Source of the DNA: Kofleriaceae bacterium
GTDB taxonomy: Bacteria; Myxococcota_A; Polyangia; Haliangiales; Haliangiaceae
Assembly (NCBI GenBank): GCA_024762925.1
Contig: JANTGM010000011.1
Location: 30,812-94,811 of the forward strand
Length of the DNA stretch: 64,000 bases
Reading direction: 5' to 3'
A program made the position numbers and the translations under genes. Below are positions 42,368 through 52,605 of the stretch, in pieces. The notes under the pieces were generated by a model. It searched no databases. It was not told the DNA's origin and saw only the letters and a program-made list of their open reading frames with translations. The stretch's first letter is position 1. The number at the start of each line of letters is the position of its first letter.

Positions 42368-44464
42368 ATGGGCTTTGACAGAATTGCCGTGGGTTTGGGA
42401 ATCGCTGCTGCATGCCTATTTGGCAACGCTAGCTGCGGCGACAACGTCCAGGGTACAAATTGCGGCGAAGGTACCCTCGAATTTGAAGGCGAGTGCCGCC
42501 CAACGGATGCGATTTGTGGCGCAGGAACGGTCTTCGACGAGGACATAGGTCTGTGCCTGCCAGGTCCCATCGACTGTGTGCGTGGCACTGTCGCCGATGG
42601 CAACCACTGCATTCCCGATGGGAGCGTGATTTGTGATGATGGCACTACGTTCAACGCCTCGAGCGGTCGGTGCCAATCTGACATTGCAGCCTGTGGCATG
42701 GGTACGGTCCTCGATGGAGTTACCTGTGTGTCACTCGATGATGCGATCGCCGCCTCTCATGAAGAAGAGCCCGAGCCCAACGATGACGATGGACTCGCAG
42801 GTTCGCTCGATGTTCCAAATCTTACTGGCAATCGTACGATCTACGGTTGCATCCAACCCATTGATATCGACGGCAATGGAACGATCGACATCGATCGAGA
42901 CTCCTATCGGCTCACCGCAAATGGCCCTAGCCTTGTCGACATCAGCGTTGATGGAATTGGTGGGCTCTCCGGAGCATTCGTGATTCGTGCCACCAGTGGT
43001 GCCTTGCTCGACGATGGCTGGAGCCGCACTGGTCTAAACTTGGTGTCCGATACCTCACGTCGGCAAGTCTTTCTCCCAGCCGCAGGCGAGTATCTGCTCG
43101 ACATTGTCGACGGCAGGAGCCTGCTTGTGCCCGAGCCCGTTGGTAGCACCGACACATGCTACCTGGCGTCGATTCGCAACATCGTCCTGCCCACAGCCAC
43201 GTCAGTGGACGCCATCGCGACCGGCACGCTGGGCACCGGTGTGCACCTGCTCTCCTTCGGAGCGCAATCTGATGGCGACATTGTGCAAGACCTCGTAGCG
43301 CTGGGTGCGCCAACGTCAGCGGCTTCGCTAGCGATGGTGCACATGCGAGCTGGGCGCTATGCAGGTGGTGTTCAAGGTGGCAGTTCTGTCGCAGATACAA
43401 CGCCCGGCCTTCTAAGCACCAGCAATCTTCTGATCGTAGTCGAGCCCGAGTTCAACTACTCACTCGACCCTGTGCCCTTTGAATACACTCTCAACCACTT
43501 GCCCTCTGAGGAGTTGGTGAGCGGATCCGCAACATCAGTTCCTGTTGGAGACGCCCTAGGGCTCGAAATGGCATGGACACCTGTTGCCAAGGGAGACGTT
43601 GTCAGGCTGCGAATTGACGACCCAGACATCTCCGTATTCTCTCTCGATCGCCGACTTGTTCGTGAGACCCAGCTCTGCGCGGGCTGCGCGAACTCAGAGT
43701 TTTTCTACCAGGCAACAGAGACTGGGCTTCTGTATCTTGGCATAAGCCACACAAGCGCACTCGGCTCATTTGACGTCGTCATCGATCGCCTCAGCCAAAC
43801 ACCCCTACCGCTAGCCGTGGATTCGCAGCTGAGCGATCTCCCGCTTGGCCCGGATGGTTTGGGCTTTCTAGAAACCGTTCAAGAAGCACTTGCTTGGACG
43901 TCACTCAATGGGACTCCAACAAACTTCGTTGGCGACTTGCAGGCCCAGCGCTATCCTCGCACTTCAGGCTTTCTCGATGCAGAAGTGAGCCCAATCGAAT
44001 CGCTTGTGCTCGCTCCAGGGAGCCCGCGGCTGCACATTTCAGACGCGCTTGAAGAGAATCTCTGGCGGGTCTCCGACAGCGCCTTTGATGGGACGGCAGA
44101 CTCCGAGAGCCTGGAGTTGAGCCTATCCTCCGTTTCCTTTGCCGATCTTCTGCCAACAAGTACCACACCCATCGAGCTGACGGCGATTGCCATCGCTGGC
44201 GGCGAAGTCCAGCGCTATCTCCTTCGGGCCTCCCCCGGCGAGGAAGTTGAACTCATGGTGTCCCCCATCGATGCAATCGACCTCTCCATCCGGCAACTCT
44301 CGGAATTTGAGTCTGTGGTAGTGCTTGAAGACTCGGGTGCTGTTGGCGAGTTGGAACTCGTTCAGATCGTCATGCCGGAGAGTGGCCAGATGCCGCTGTC
44401 TGTCCAGACTGCCACTGAGGCTGGCAGCTATGATCTTTCGGCGGCGATTGTTGCGACACCGTAG
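42368..44464 (+). CDS. large Cys-rich secreted protein, probable lipoprotein
   Basis: This is a 698-residue secreted protein with signal sequence GLGIAAACLFGNASCGD; the lipobox (NAS-C23) is weak. Residues of about 30-120 hold five Cys pairs of the form C-G-x-G-T-x-x-x...C (GTNCGEGTLEFEGECRP, CGAGTVFDEDIGLC, CVRGTVADGNHC, CDDGTTFNASSGRC, CGMGTVLDGVTC), which should form small disulfide-linked modules. Then comes EEPEPNDDDGLAGSLDVP, a typical PPC-domain entry, and long beta-type stretches with two or three PPC-like units. Such architecture is common in myxobacterial surface proteins. The function is unknown. Confidence 0.8.
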   Translation: MGFDRIAVGLGIAAACLFGNASCGDNVQGTNCGEGTLEFEGECRPTDAICGAGTVFDEDIGLCLPGPIDCVRGTVADGNHCIPDGSVICDDGTTFNASSGRCQSDIAACGMGTVLDGVTCVSLDDAIAASHEEEPEPNDDDGLAGSLDVPNLTGNRTIYGCIQPIDIDGNGTIDIDRDSYRLTANGPSLVDISVDGIGGLSGAFVIRATSGALLDDGWSRTGLNLVSDTSRRQVFLPAAGEYLLDIVDGRSLLVPEPVGSTDTCYLASIRNIVLPTATSVDAIATGTLGTGVHLLSFGAQSDGDIVQDLVALGAPTSAASLAMVHMRAGRYAGGVQGGSSVADTTPGLLSTSNLLIVVEPEFNYSLDPVPFEYTLNHLPSEELVSGSATSVPVGDALGLEMAWTPVAKGDVVRLRIDDPDISVFSLDRRLVRETQLCAGCANSEFFYQATETGLLYLGISHTSALGSFDVVIDRLSQTPLPLAVDSQLSDLPLGPDGLGFLETVQEALAWTSLNGTPTNFVGDLQAQRYPRTSGFLDAEVSPIESLVLAPGSPRLHISDALEENLWRVSDSAFDGTADSESLELSLSSVSFADLLPTSTTPIELTAIAIAGGEVQRYLLRASPGEEVELMVSPIDAIDLSIRQLSEFESVVVLEDSGAVGELELVQIVMPESGQMPLSVQTATEAGSYDLSAAIVATP

Positions 44465-44597
44465 AGGCCAGGTTTGCCGCTGGAGCTAAACTACGGGTTT
44501 CGGAAAATCTTGCATCGCGAGATTCTGTGATCGTCCCAAGCATTGCCACGCTGGTACCGCAGCTTGCAGTCATGCTCTACAGGCGTAAACTTGACGG

Positions 44598-45071
44598 ATG
44601 GAACAACAGCTCATTGCAGTCGTAGATGGTTCTCGAGCCCGCTACTTTTCTGTTGGAACGCGCACCACACCAAGTGGCGAAGAGAAGAACCAACTCACCG
44701 AAGTCGAGACCCTGGTGAACCCCGAAAACCGGCTCAAGGATGGTGAGATATTTTCCGAGAGCCGACCTGGAACTCGGGCCGCAGCTGGCGGTGCGACTGC
44801 TCACGGTGTGGATGATCGGCGAAATGCTCATCATGCAGAGACTGACCGCAAGTTTGCCAAGCAAGTGCTCAGTAAAATGGCAGAGCTTATTGACGAGGGT
44901 GAGGTTACGTACGCCATTCTAGCCGCGGGTCCGAGGATGCTTGGCCACTTGCGGGACAATCGAGGGTTGCTTCCTCGGGTTGATGTTGGCGAGTTGCCAA
45001 AGCACCTCACCGAGCTATCCGCCCACGACCTATGCCTCCGACTTGAAGCAGCAGATCTCATTCGCTGTTAA
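44598..45071 (+). CDS. host-attachment-like protein (baeRF family)
   Basis: This is a 157-residue protein. It has LIAVVDGSRARYFSV at the start, DRRNAHHAETDRKFAKQVLSKMAELIDEGEVTYAILAAGPRMLGHLR in the middle and ELPKHLTELSAHDL near the end. This matches the COG5622 'protein required for attachment to host cells' family, which is related to the archaeo-eukaryotic release factor fold. The name comes from an early plant-pathogen study; the true role in other bacteria is unclear. It has no obvious partners. The gap behind it (45072-45223) holds no gene. Confidence 0.82.
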   Translation: MEQQLIAVVDGSRARYFSVGTRTTPSGEEKNQLTEVETLVNPENRLKDGEIFSESRPGTRAAAGGATAHGVDDRRNAHHAETDRKFAKQVLSKMAELIDEGEVTYAILAAGPRMLGHLRDNRGLLPRVDVGELPKHLTELSAHDLCLRLEAADLIRC

Positions 45072-45223
45072 CAACCAGAATAGGGCGGAGGGATTTGCCC
45101 TGATAAGCCCCCTCCCACACCACCTGGCATGCGGGTCCACACCAGGCGTTTTCGGGCGCACAAACAGAGCGTAAGCCTCGGCTGAGGACTTGCGTTAGGA
45201 CTCAGTCTTCACATCTCGCTGGG

Positions 45224-46246
45224 CTACTCGCCAGCTTGTTCGCGCAATCCCTCAACCTGAGCAATGGGGCCAAGCACAACGAGGGTCATGCCCGATTCCA
45301 AGACGAAGTCCGCGCTCGGATTGTATTGGTAGTCGCCTGGCTCGTTGACACGCACAGCCAGCACCAAAAGGTCTGTCGACTTTCGAAAGTCGATTTCACG
45401 GAGACTGCGACCCGCAAATGGTGAGCCTTGAACAATGTCGACTTCTTCGATTCGAGTCTTGGATCGGTCACGGCGCATCTCGTCGAGGAATCGCACAACT
45501 TTAGGGCGCAGCAGCTCGGAGACCATTCGAAGACCACCAATATAGTTAGGCGAGACTACAGTATCGGCCCCTGCCTTTCGGAGTTTTTCTAAGACGCGCA
45601 AATCGGAACCCCGCGCCACAATCCGCACATTGGGGTTCGCCTCTCGGGCACTAATGGTGAGATAGAGGTTCTCTTTGTCGTCAGCCAGGGCCGCGACAAT
45701 GCCTCGAGCCGATTTGATGTTCGCCTTGGCGAGAACGTCGTCATCCGTTGCATCTCCGAGCAAACACATAGCTTGCGGAAACGTCTCCCGATAGAGTGCG
45801 ACTGCATCGGGGTCGATGTCGATGAGCACCGTCTGGATTCCGTATTCAGCGAGTTCCTTCAACACATGCCGCCCAGTCGAGCCAACGCCGCATACAATGA
45901 TGTGTTCCTTGAGTTTGTCGATGGTCTTGTGCATGCGTGTCTCCTTGAAAGCGCGCTGAAGATCGCCTTCGATAATGATGGCCGTTAGCGTTGATGCAAA
46001 GTACAGGAAGGTACCAACGCCGACGACGATCAACACAACGATGAAATGCCGCGCGTATTCAGTCTCGGCAAGTCCGGGCAAGACCTCTGAAAACCCCACC
46101 GTTGTTAGGGTGATCATGGTCATGTAGAAACACTCGAACGGCGTCCAGCGCCCCTCGCCGAGAAGGTAGAAGCCCAACGCACCAGCGCCAACAACAAGGA
46201 TGATCGCGATCGAAGCCGCGGCAAGCCGTGTTCGTAGCTCCTGCAC
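45224..46246 (-). CDS. potassium channel with RCK (TrkA-N/TrkA-C) domains
   Basis: This is a 340-residue integral membrane protein with a two-helix pore (IAIILVVGAGALGFYLLG; FIVVLIVVGVGTFLYFASTL). A pore loop with TLTTVGFSEVLP lies between the helices. The selectivity filter reads TVGFS instead of TVGYG, with Ser where Gly is usual. A TrkA-N domain follows (HIIVCGVGSTGRHVLKELAE, ALADDKENLYLTISAREANP), then a TrkA-C domain (VDIVQGSPFAGRSLREIDF). The start is GTG. It should control K+ flux in response to a cytoplasmic ligand. It diverges from the aldehyde dehydrogenase gene with 64 bp between starts. Confidence 0.9.
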   Translation of the reverse strand: MQELRTRLAAASIAIILVVGAGALGFYLLGEGRWTPFECFYMTMITLTTVGFSEVLPGLAETEYARHFIVVLIVVGVGTFLYFASTLTAIIIEGDLQRAFKETRMHKTIDKLKEHIIVCGVGSTGRHVLKELAEYGIQTVLIDIDPDAVALYRETFPQAMCLLGDATDDDVLAKANIKSARGIVAALADDKENLYLTISAREANPNVRIVARGSDLRVLEKLRKAGADTVVSPNYIGGLRMVSELLRPKVVRFLDEMRRDRSKTRIEEVDIVQGSPFAGRSLREIDFRKSTDLLVLAVRVNEPGDYQYNPSADFVLESGMTLVVLGPIAQVEGLREQAGE

Positions 46247-46310
46247 GGCTGCATCCTATCCTAATCATTGGCTTTGACGCGAGATTTCGGCACGGCTACA
46301 CTGCGCGGCC

Positions 46311-47873
46311 ATGAGGTCTCTAAAAAGCTATGTCGGCGGCCAGTGGGTGGCGAGTTCCAATCGAGCAGCAACCCTTTACAACCCTTCCACCGAGGAAGCC
46401 ATTGCAGAAATTGCGGCTGGCGAGGTCGACTGGAAGCAGGTGCTCGCCTATTCGCGGGAGAAGGGGGCAGCTGCTCTGCAATCTCTCACGTTTGCCCAGC
46501 GCGGTGAGATTCTACAAGCTATGGCCAAGACGCTTCATGAGGGGCGCGAAGAACTCATTACCTTGGCGACCCAAAATGGTGGCAACACACGAGGCGATGC
46601 CAAGTTCGACATTGATGGCGCCAGCTTCACGTTGGCTGCATATGCGGATATTGGAGCGAAGCTCGGAGATACAACCATTCTCGTAGATGGAGACCCCGAG
46701 CAGATTGGCCGCACCGCGCGCTTCTCCGCTCAGCACATTCGGCTACCACGAGCTGGAGTTGCAGTTCACATCAATGCCTTCAATTTCCCGGCGTGGGGGC
46801 TTGCCGAAAAGGCTGCTGCTGCATTGCTCGCTGGCATGCCAGTCATAAGCAAACCGGCAAGCGCGACCGCACTCGTATCGCATCGGATGGTAGAGATGTT
46901 CTTAGAGAAGGATGTCCTACCCGAGGGGGCACTCTCGTTCATCGCAGGCAGCTCTGGAGACTTACTCTCCCACCTTCAAGGGCAAGATGTTCTGAGCTTT
47001 ACAGGATCTAGCGACACAGCGAAGATTCTTCGCTCCACCGAAGGCGTGATCGAGCGCTCGGTGCACATCAATGTTGAAGCCGACTCGCTGAATGCAGCGG
47101 TTCTCGCCCCGGACGTTGAGCTCGGCTCTGAGACGTTTGGACTCTTCATTAATGATGTTGTTCGCGACATGACGCAAAAGACGGGACAGAAGTGTACGGC
47201 GATTCGCCGAATCTTTGTCCCTGATGAGCGCGTTGATGATGTCGTCGCCGCCATGAGTGAGCGCCTTGCAGACTTGGTCGTTGGCGATCCAGCTGCTGAC
47301 TCGAATGTGCGTATGGGCCCCGTTGCCACCGAGACGCAGTACAAAGATGTGCGTGCGGGAATCGAACGACTCGCCGCACAAACCGACGAAGGCTTTGGTG
47401 GCATGGGCGAGATTGAGGGCCGGGGAAGCAAGGACGGCAAGGGCTACTTTGTTGGCCCTGTCTTGCGTGTCACTCGTGATGCCGCAAACTGCGATGCTCT
47501 GCACTCCGATGAAGTCTTCGGCCCGGTCTCCACTGTGGCGGCCTACTCTGGCAGTGCTAGCGATGCAGCCAAACTCATTCAGATGGGCAAAGGTGGGCTG
47601 GTTACTTCACTGTACTCCGATGACCGCTCGTTCTTCACCGAGCTTGTGCCGCTAGTGGCCGCGTTTCACGGACGCCTCTACCTTGGCAGCGAGAAGATGG
47701 CAGGACAATCGCCAGGCCCAGGCACGGTAATGCCTGCCCTCTTGCACGGCGGACCTGGCCGTGCAGGTGGAGGCGAGGAACTTGGCGGGCTTCGCGGAAT
47801 GGCGTTCTACCAGCAGCGAACGGCTCTGCAGGGTGACAAAGCCATCCTCGCAGCGATCACAGGCGTCAAGTAG
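46311..47873 (+). CDS. PaaZ/BoxD-type aldehyde dehydrogenase
   Basis: This is a 520-residue cytoplasmic NAD(P)-dependent aldehyde dehydrogenase. The sequence has the PaaZ-type start [37 protein letters not shown] (Glu256), [10 protein letters not shown] (Cys295, nucleophile) and the C-terminal [25 protein letters not shown]. The MaoC hydratase domain of full-length PaaZ is absent, so it is nearer to BoxD-type dehydrogenases acting on CoA-bound semialdehydes in aromatic degradation. No other paa or box genes are visible here. The last bases overlap the convergent gene by 8 bp. Confidence 0.9.
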   Translation: MRSLKSYVGGQWVASSNRAATLYNPSTEEAIAEIAAGEVDWKQVLAYSREKGAAALQSLTFAQRGEILQAMAKTLHEGREELITLATQNGGNTRGDAKFDIDGASFTLAAYADIGAKLGDTTILVDGDPEQIGRTARFSAQHIRLPRAGVAVHINAFNFPAWGLAEKAAAALLAGMPVISKPASATALVSHRMVEMFLEKDVLPEGALSFIAGSSGDLLSHLQGQDVLSFTGSSDTAKILRSTEGVIERSVHINVEADSLNAAVLAPDVELGSETFGLFINDVVRDMTQKTGQKCTAIRRIFVPDERVDDVVAAMSERLADLVVGDPAADSNVRMGPVATETQYKDVRAGIERLAAQTDEGFGGMGEIEGRGSKDGKGYFVGPVLRVTRDAANCDALHSDEVFGPVSTVAAYSGSASDAAKLIQMGKGGLVTSLYSDDRSFFTELVPLVAAFHGRLYLGSEKMAGQSPGPGTVMPALLHGGPGRAGGGEELGGLRGMAFYQQRTALQGDKAILAAITGVK

Positions 47874-48561
47874 CCGCGCTACACAGTGGCCCGGTGATTT
47901 GCATGTTGCTGGGTTCGCGGAAAAACAGGTAGTTCACTCGGTGTGCTGGGCGGTCGAAGAGCGCCTGGTACGCGCGATCGTCAAAGCCTTCGGGCGCTGC
48001 GGAAATCTCTCCCATGTCAAGGTGAGTAAGCCCATACGCAGGCAAGACCGCAACCAAGCGCTGAAAGCGCTTAAGCAGTGGAGCATCGTAAACTCCAGCT
48101 GCGAGTTCTTCTGATACGACCCAATCCCCATCGACGTTGGATGTTGTCACGCAGACCTGTTGAACGACTGCAAGAGGAGCCACCGTGCTGATGGCCACCC
48201 GCAGGTAGAACTCGCTGAGGGTCTCGGATTCGCTCCACTCCTGGGGGACCCGAGCTCCGCCGTATTTCACTTGTAGCGAGCACGTCTCGCGCCCTTGGCA
48301 AAGAATGTAGATGTAGTCGCAACAGTCGCCCTCACCACCCTCGTGAAAGATGGTTGCCGCTTTGAGCTCTGCGCCCAACTCCTCAGCCAAGGCAATGATG
48401 TCATCTTGTTCAATGCCCGAATCGACCGCCACAGCATCATCGAGCTGCCCCCAGGTTCGCGATGGGTAGAGGATATCCATCCACTCTGCGACGGTCTTGA
48501 GCATGCCGCCCTTGTGGTCGTCACAGGCAGACTTGCCAGAACAGTTGGTGCATCCGCCCAT
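47866..48561 (-). CDS. hypothetical protein with N-terminal Cys cluster
   Basis: This is a 231-residue soluble protein. It starts [15 protein letters not shown], a C-x2-C-x5-C cluster suited to metal binding. Then come a helical part ([24 protein letters not shown]), a [14 protein letters not shown] segment, and a longer part ending [17 protein letters not shown] do not recognise a family. It overlaps the end of the aldehyde dehydrogenase gene by 8 bp on the other strand and diverges from the next gene with about 45 bp between starts. Confidence 0.65.
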   Translation of the reverse strand: MGGCTNCSGKSACDDHKGGMLKTVAEWMDILYPSRTWGQLDDAVAVDSGIEQDDIIALAEELGAELKAATIFHEGGEGDCCDYIYILCQGRETCSLQVKYGGARVPQEWSESETLSEFYLRVAISTVAPLAVVQQVCVTTSNVDGDWVVSEELAAGVYDAPLLKRFQRLVAVLPAYGLTHLDMGEISAAPEGFDDRAYQALFDRPAHRVNYLFFREPSNMQITGPLCSAAT

Positions 48562-48606
48562 GCGTCCTTGGTACCACAGCAGATGCTATGGTTGCAGTGA
48601 GTGGTG

Positions 48607-49311
48607 ATGCTGGAACAGAAACTCGAAGACTTGCTGCGAACGCACCTGGCAACCACCGGGGCAAGCACTCTCCGGATCACCAGCAAGACCGGCCACCTGC
48701 AAGAGCATGAGTGCCGCACCAAGTTGAGCTCCCAAGCCATCTTGGTGGCGTCATTTGCGCAACCCGAGGCCACCACCCAGCAGCCTGGTCGATTGGAGCT
48801 TCTGGAACGGGCGGCGAGAGCGCTTCGTAGCTGCGTCCGAGAGCATTACCGTGAGGGTGCCCGTGTGGTCTGGCCCGAACTCGCCTTTCCCCACGTTGAA
48901 ACCGCTGCCCAAGATCCACAGCGCCTCATCACGGCGCGTATCCAACAGTTCCTAAAGGCCTTGGTCGACAGCAGTCCGCTCCATCAAGAAGTCCTCATGC
49001 TTCGCGGACGCCTGATCGCGAGCGCGAGCCCCCTTGAGGAACTTGAAGAAGCTCAACTCGACCTGCTCGCACGACAACTCGACAAGGCCAACGAATCCGC
49101 CGAGGGCACAGCACACGGAGAACTCGTTCGCCCTGGCATCTACGCCCACAGCTTCTGGTACGGCGCCGCACTCATTGGTTTTTGTCGTGGCGACTACTCG
49201 GTGGATTTCGTTCGCCATCGGAACAAGATGGTCTCAAGGGAGCTTGTGCACCTCTTGGAGATGCTCGAAGGCGGCCCAGATAAACCCGTAAAGCAGGCTC
49301 CCCCTCCGTAG
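48607..49311 (+). CDS. hypothetical protein, unknown
   Basis: This is a 234-residue soluble protein. The ATG at 48607 is used; two GTG codons just upstream (48601 and 48604) could serve as alternatives. The N-terminal half is mixed (LEDLLRTHLATTGASTLRITSKTGHL) and the C-terminal half is helical (LITARIQQFLKALVDSSPLHQEVLMLRGRLIASASPLEELEEAQLDLLARQL), ending with a Pro-rich tail. I do not recognise a family. It lies between the Cys-cluster gene and the M16 protease gene. Confidence 0.6.
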   Translation: MLEQKLEDLLRTHLATTGASTLRITSKTGHLQEHECRTKLSSQAILVASFAQPEATTQQPGRLELLERAARALRSCVREHYREGARVVWPELAFPHVETAAQDPQRLITARIQQFLKALVDSSPLHQEVLMLRGRLIASASPLEELEEAQLDLLARQLDKANESAEGTAHGELVRPGIYAHSFWYGAALIGFCRGDYSVDFVRHRNKMVSRELVHLLEMLEGGPDKPVKQAPPP

Positions 49312-49393
49312 TCCATCCGTTCGGTAACGGAGCGGAGGGGCCGGGTGCTACGAACATCTCTGAGCTTCTTCGCTTGGCAACGCTCGCCATCCG

Positions 49394-49430
49394 CCCAGAA
49401 CCCCGTGCCAAGACGCGTGAGAGTTCTGGG
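49394..49430. repeat. inverted repeat between convergent genes
   Basis: CCCAGAAC and GTTCTGGG form an 8-bp inverted repeat with a 21-base loop, in the 131-bp gap between the 234-residue protein gene and the end of the M16 protease gene. It is followed only by a short T run (CCTTTGCC) and could act as a weak terminator for either side. Confidence 0.35.
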
Positions 49431-49442
49431 CCTTTGCCCCTT

Positions 49443-52373
49443 CTACTTAGGCAAGTGCATGCCAACGATAGGCTTGCTGCTATCTAGGAACTGCTTGGCG
49501 GCATTTGACGCGTCTTTCACCGTGAGTGCATCGATGGACTTGCCAAGTTCTGCAATGCCATCTACTTCTTTGCCGTAGAAGTACTTCTCCCTAAGCTCTG
49601 CAAGCCAGTACTCGTTGCGACGAAGGTCCACCTCATGGCCTTTCACCAGTGCCTCCTTTGCCTTTGTGAAGTGCTCTTCTTTCACACCTTCCTTGACAAG
49701 ACGTACAAGCTCGCTCTCGGCTTGCTTCTGTACTGCCTTTGCTCGATCTGGAGCAACCTGGAGATGGAGGTAGGCAACAGCGTGCCTCCAGTTCTCTCGA
49801 AATCTCGCCTGCATCGCGACCGAGTAGGTCTCACCGAGTTCCTCGCGAAAGAGTTCAAGGTAATGCATCTGGACAGCGCGCGCGAACACGTCCCAACCGA
49901 GCTGCTCGGCGACCGATGGCATGCCCTCACCGCGCACCGTATCGTAGAACATCGTGATGCTTGCTCGCTTCTGGCTTCCGTCGCGCTTCTGAACGACTTT
50001 CCGCGCGTTGTGGCTTGGCCAGGGGTGAGTCCGTATCTCCTCGCGCCGCCCATCGTCAGGCAGGCTGCCTATGTACGTAAGCACAAGGTCTTTGATCTCC
50101 TCACGCTTGAACGTTCCAACGAAGAAGAAATCGAAGTCTCCTGCGTTCTTCATTCGATCTTGGAAGAACGCCATCGAAGGGTCCAAAGCGAGCTTGCTTG
50201 CGGCCTCTTTGTTCCAGAGTTTCTTGCGAGGGTTGTTGTTGTTTAGCCACGGACGGAACGCATCCGAAAAACGCTGTTCCGGTGAATTTTCCGCCAACTC
50301 CAAGCTCGTGATTGTGTTCTTCTTGTACAGAGCAAAAGCATCTTCGTCTTTGCGAGGTGCAACGAAGTACAGATGTGCAAGCTGAAGCATCGTCTCAAGG
50401 TCCGAGACACTAGAGCTACCTCGAAGTCCTTCGCTCTCATCACCAATGTATGGAGTCACGGAGGCGACACGCCCCGCAAGCGCCCGTTGCAGCGCGATCG
50501 AGTCCATCTCGCCAAGTCCGCCCTGGACAACAACTTCGGCAGCCATGCGAACTGGAGCCAGGTCAGCGGGATCCTCGATGACACTCATACCGCCCGCGCT
50601 CATTGCAGCGAAGACGATTTCATCGCTCTTAAAATCTGTTTCCTTGAGCACCACCGTGGCGCCGTTGCTGAGTGTCCACTCGTAGACATCGGCCGCGGGA
50701 TGATGCTTCTCACTCACAACGGTTCCCGGTGTGGGGGCTTTGGAAATGAGCTTCGTATTGGAAGGCTCATCGGCGTAGGCCGCAAGCGCCTTGTTTGGCA
50801 AGTCGGCCAGCATCGCCAAGATTTTGCCCTCGTTGAGTGTGTCTTTGGCAGCAGAGCCAATGCTCATCGCAATGAGGCCCTCGGGTGCAAGAAAGTCCTT
50901 CAGCACAACAGATGTGTCTTCAGCTTTCACAGTCTCAGCGAAATGTTCAATCATCGCGAGTTCCATCGGGCGACCTGGCATACTGTCCCCAGAGAGGTGA
51001 TAGCGAGTGAGTTCTTCGACCAAGTCTGAGCTCTGTTCTTTGTTCTCGGCGTCTTCCTTAGCCGCCGACTCAATCATGCTGTGAATCTCAGTAATGGCAC
51101 GCTTGAGCTCTGAGGCTGTAAACCCATGTCGTCTTGCGCGCTCGATCTCGTTTAGGAGATCTTCTAACCCTCCTTCGATATCAGAAGGATCCACCATGGC
51201 AAAGAATGCCTCTGCTTCCGTCTCTCGAAGCAGAGGCACAGGTGCTCCTCCAGCCATCAGGTATCGAGCCTTGCCACGCTTTTGCATCTCTTCGAGCCGC
51301 TTGCCGAGCATGAGCATCGCCATGTTCTCGACAAACTGCGCACGGGCGTCATTGAGACTGCGCTTTGGGGGCGTTGGTACCAAGCGCCCGAGGGCAACTG
51401 CCGTGATGGGCAGCTCTTTATCCTGCAGCGTGAGAAACTTGAAGCCCTCCTGCGTGGGTTGCTTGCGCACAGGAGCCTCTCGCGGCTCGGCTGGCGCCTC
51501 CATCGCTCCAAAGCGCTTTTCAATCATGGCCTCGATCTGCTTTGCATCGATATCGCCAACAACGTACACAGCCATGTTGGCAGGGTAGTACCAGTCTTTG
51601 TAGAAACGCTGAATCGCGCTGAGCGGGGCTTTCTTGAGCACCTTGGGGATACCTATGGGGAGACGATTGGCATAGCGCGTCCCCGCAAAAACATCGGAGA
51701 TGACCGATTGCATTAGACGCATCTGCGCACCATCTCGACTGCGTTTTTCGGCCAGGACGACGCCTCGCTCCTTCTCGAATTCTTTGGCGTCGAGCGTGAT
51801 GGCTCCTGCCCACTCCGAGAGTATCTGCATGCCGAGTTCGACCGTTTCTGGAGTGTCGGTTGGGAGCCTGAGCTTGTAGATTGTTTCATCGAACGATGTG
51901 GATGCGTTCAAGTGTGGTCCGAACTCCACTCCAAGGCCTTCGAGTTTTGCGATGAGCTCATTCTTTGGAAACGACTTTGTGCCGTTGAATGCCATGTGCT
52001 CCAGAAAATGTGCGAGACCTTGCTGATCGTCATCTTCCTGAAACGAGCCCACATCAATCGAGATCCAAAACTCGGCGCGTTTTTCGGGAACGGCGTTTGG
52101 ACGAATGTAGTACTGCAACCCATTCTCTAGTTGGCCATGCACAATCTTGGGATCGAGTGGCATTGGCGCGCTCGGGTCTTTTGGTAATGTCGCCTTGGCG
52201 ATGATTGGGCCCGCTTCGACCTCATCAACGATCGGGGTCTCCGTCGTTGGAGTTTCAGGCGCCGTTACTTTCTTGCTGGGCTCAGTCTTGGACTCCTTCG
52301 ACTTGCAGGCAGGTAGTCCTCCCAAAACAAGCGCTGCGCCCATGACGATGAAAAACCGGTGGTATCGCTTCAT
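49443..52373 (-). CDS. M16 family zinc protease, lipoprotein (two-domain)
   Basis: This is a 976-residue envelope protease. A signal sequence precedes the lipid anchor at Cys23 (GLPA-C), followed by a Lys/Glu/Thr/Pro-rich spacer. The first M16 domain has HFLEH (122-126, the inverted HxxEH zinc motif) with downstream Glu in EKERGVVLAEKR. The second half (from about residue 540) is a catalytically inactive-type M16 domain. Length and layout match PqqL-like proteins that degrade peptides in the envelope. The start is the ATG that opens the signal peptide. A 232-bp non-coding gap separates it from lysC, upstream on the same strand. Confidence 0.92.
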   Translation of the reverse strand: MKRYHRFFIVMGAALVLGGLPACKSKESKTEPSKKVTAPETPTTETPIVDEVEAGPIIAKATLPKDPSAPMPLDPKIVHGQLENGLQYYIRPNAVPEKRAEFWISIDVGSFQEDDDQQGLAHFLEHMAFNGTKSFPKNELIAKLEGLGVEFGPHLNASTSFDETIYKLRLPTDTPETVELGMQILSEWAGAITLDAKEFEKERGVVLAEKRSRDGAQMRLMQSVISDVFAGTRYANRLPIGIPKVLKKAPLSAIQRFYKDWYYPANMAVYVVGDIDAKQIEAMIEKRFGAMEAPAEPREAPVRKQPTQEGFKFLTLQDKELPITAVALGRLVPTPPKRSLNDARAQFVENMAMLMLGKRLEEMQKRGKARYLMAGGAPVPLLRETEAEAFFAMVDPSDIEGGLEDLLNEIERARRHGFTASELKRAITEIHSMIESAAKEDAENKEQSSDLVEELTRYHLSGDSMPGRPMELAMIEHFAETVKAEDTSVVLKDFLAPEGLIAMSIGSAAKDTLNEGKILAMLADLPNKALAAYADEPSNTKLISKAPTPGTVVSEKHHPAADVYEWTLSNGATVVLKETDFKSDEIVFAAMSAGGMSVIEDPADLAPVRMAAEVVVQGGLGEMDSIALQRALAGRVASVTPYIGDESEGLRGSSSVSDLETMLQLAHLYFVAPRKDEDAFALYKKNTITSLELAENSPEQRFSDAFRPWLNNNNPRKKLWNKEAASKLALDPSMAFFQDRMKNAGDFDFFFVGTFKREEIKDLVLTYIGSLPDDGRREEIRTHPWPSHNARKVVQKRDGSQKRASITMFYDTVRGEGMPSVAEQLGWDVFARAVQMHYLELFREELGETYSVAMQARFRENWRHAVAYLHLQVAPDRAKAVQKQAESELVRLVKEGVKEEHFTKAKEALVKGHEVDLRRNEYWLAELREKYFYGKEVDGIAELGKSIDALTVKDASNAAKQFLDSSKPIVGMHLPK

Positions 52374-52605
52374 TTGCCGGTCATAGCACGCCAAACTCGC
52401 AAAAGGCGCGACGAAACGCCTGCGACACCTGCGACACCAAGGATGCCCCACCCAGAAGAACACCGAGACCAGCCCAGTGTTTCCAGTAGCTACCAGCTCG
52501 GCATTGGGTGCGGCACAGCCTTGACTAACAGGCTCCAACAATCACACCCCGAACTGCGACCAGACGTTGGTCCTAGGCGCAGCAGAGCAAACCTCTGCGC
52601 TTTGA

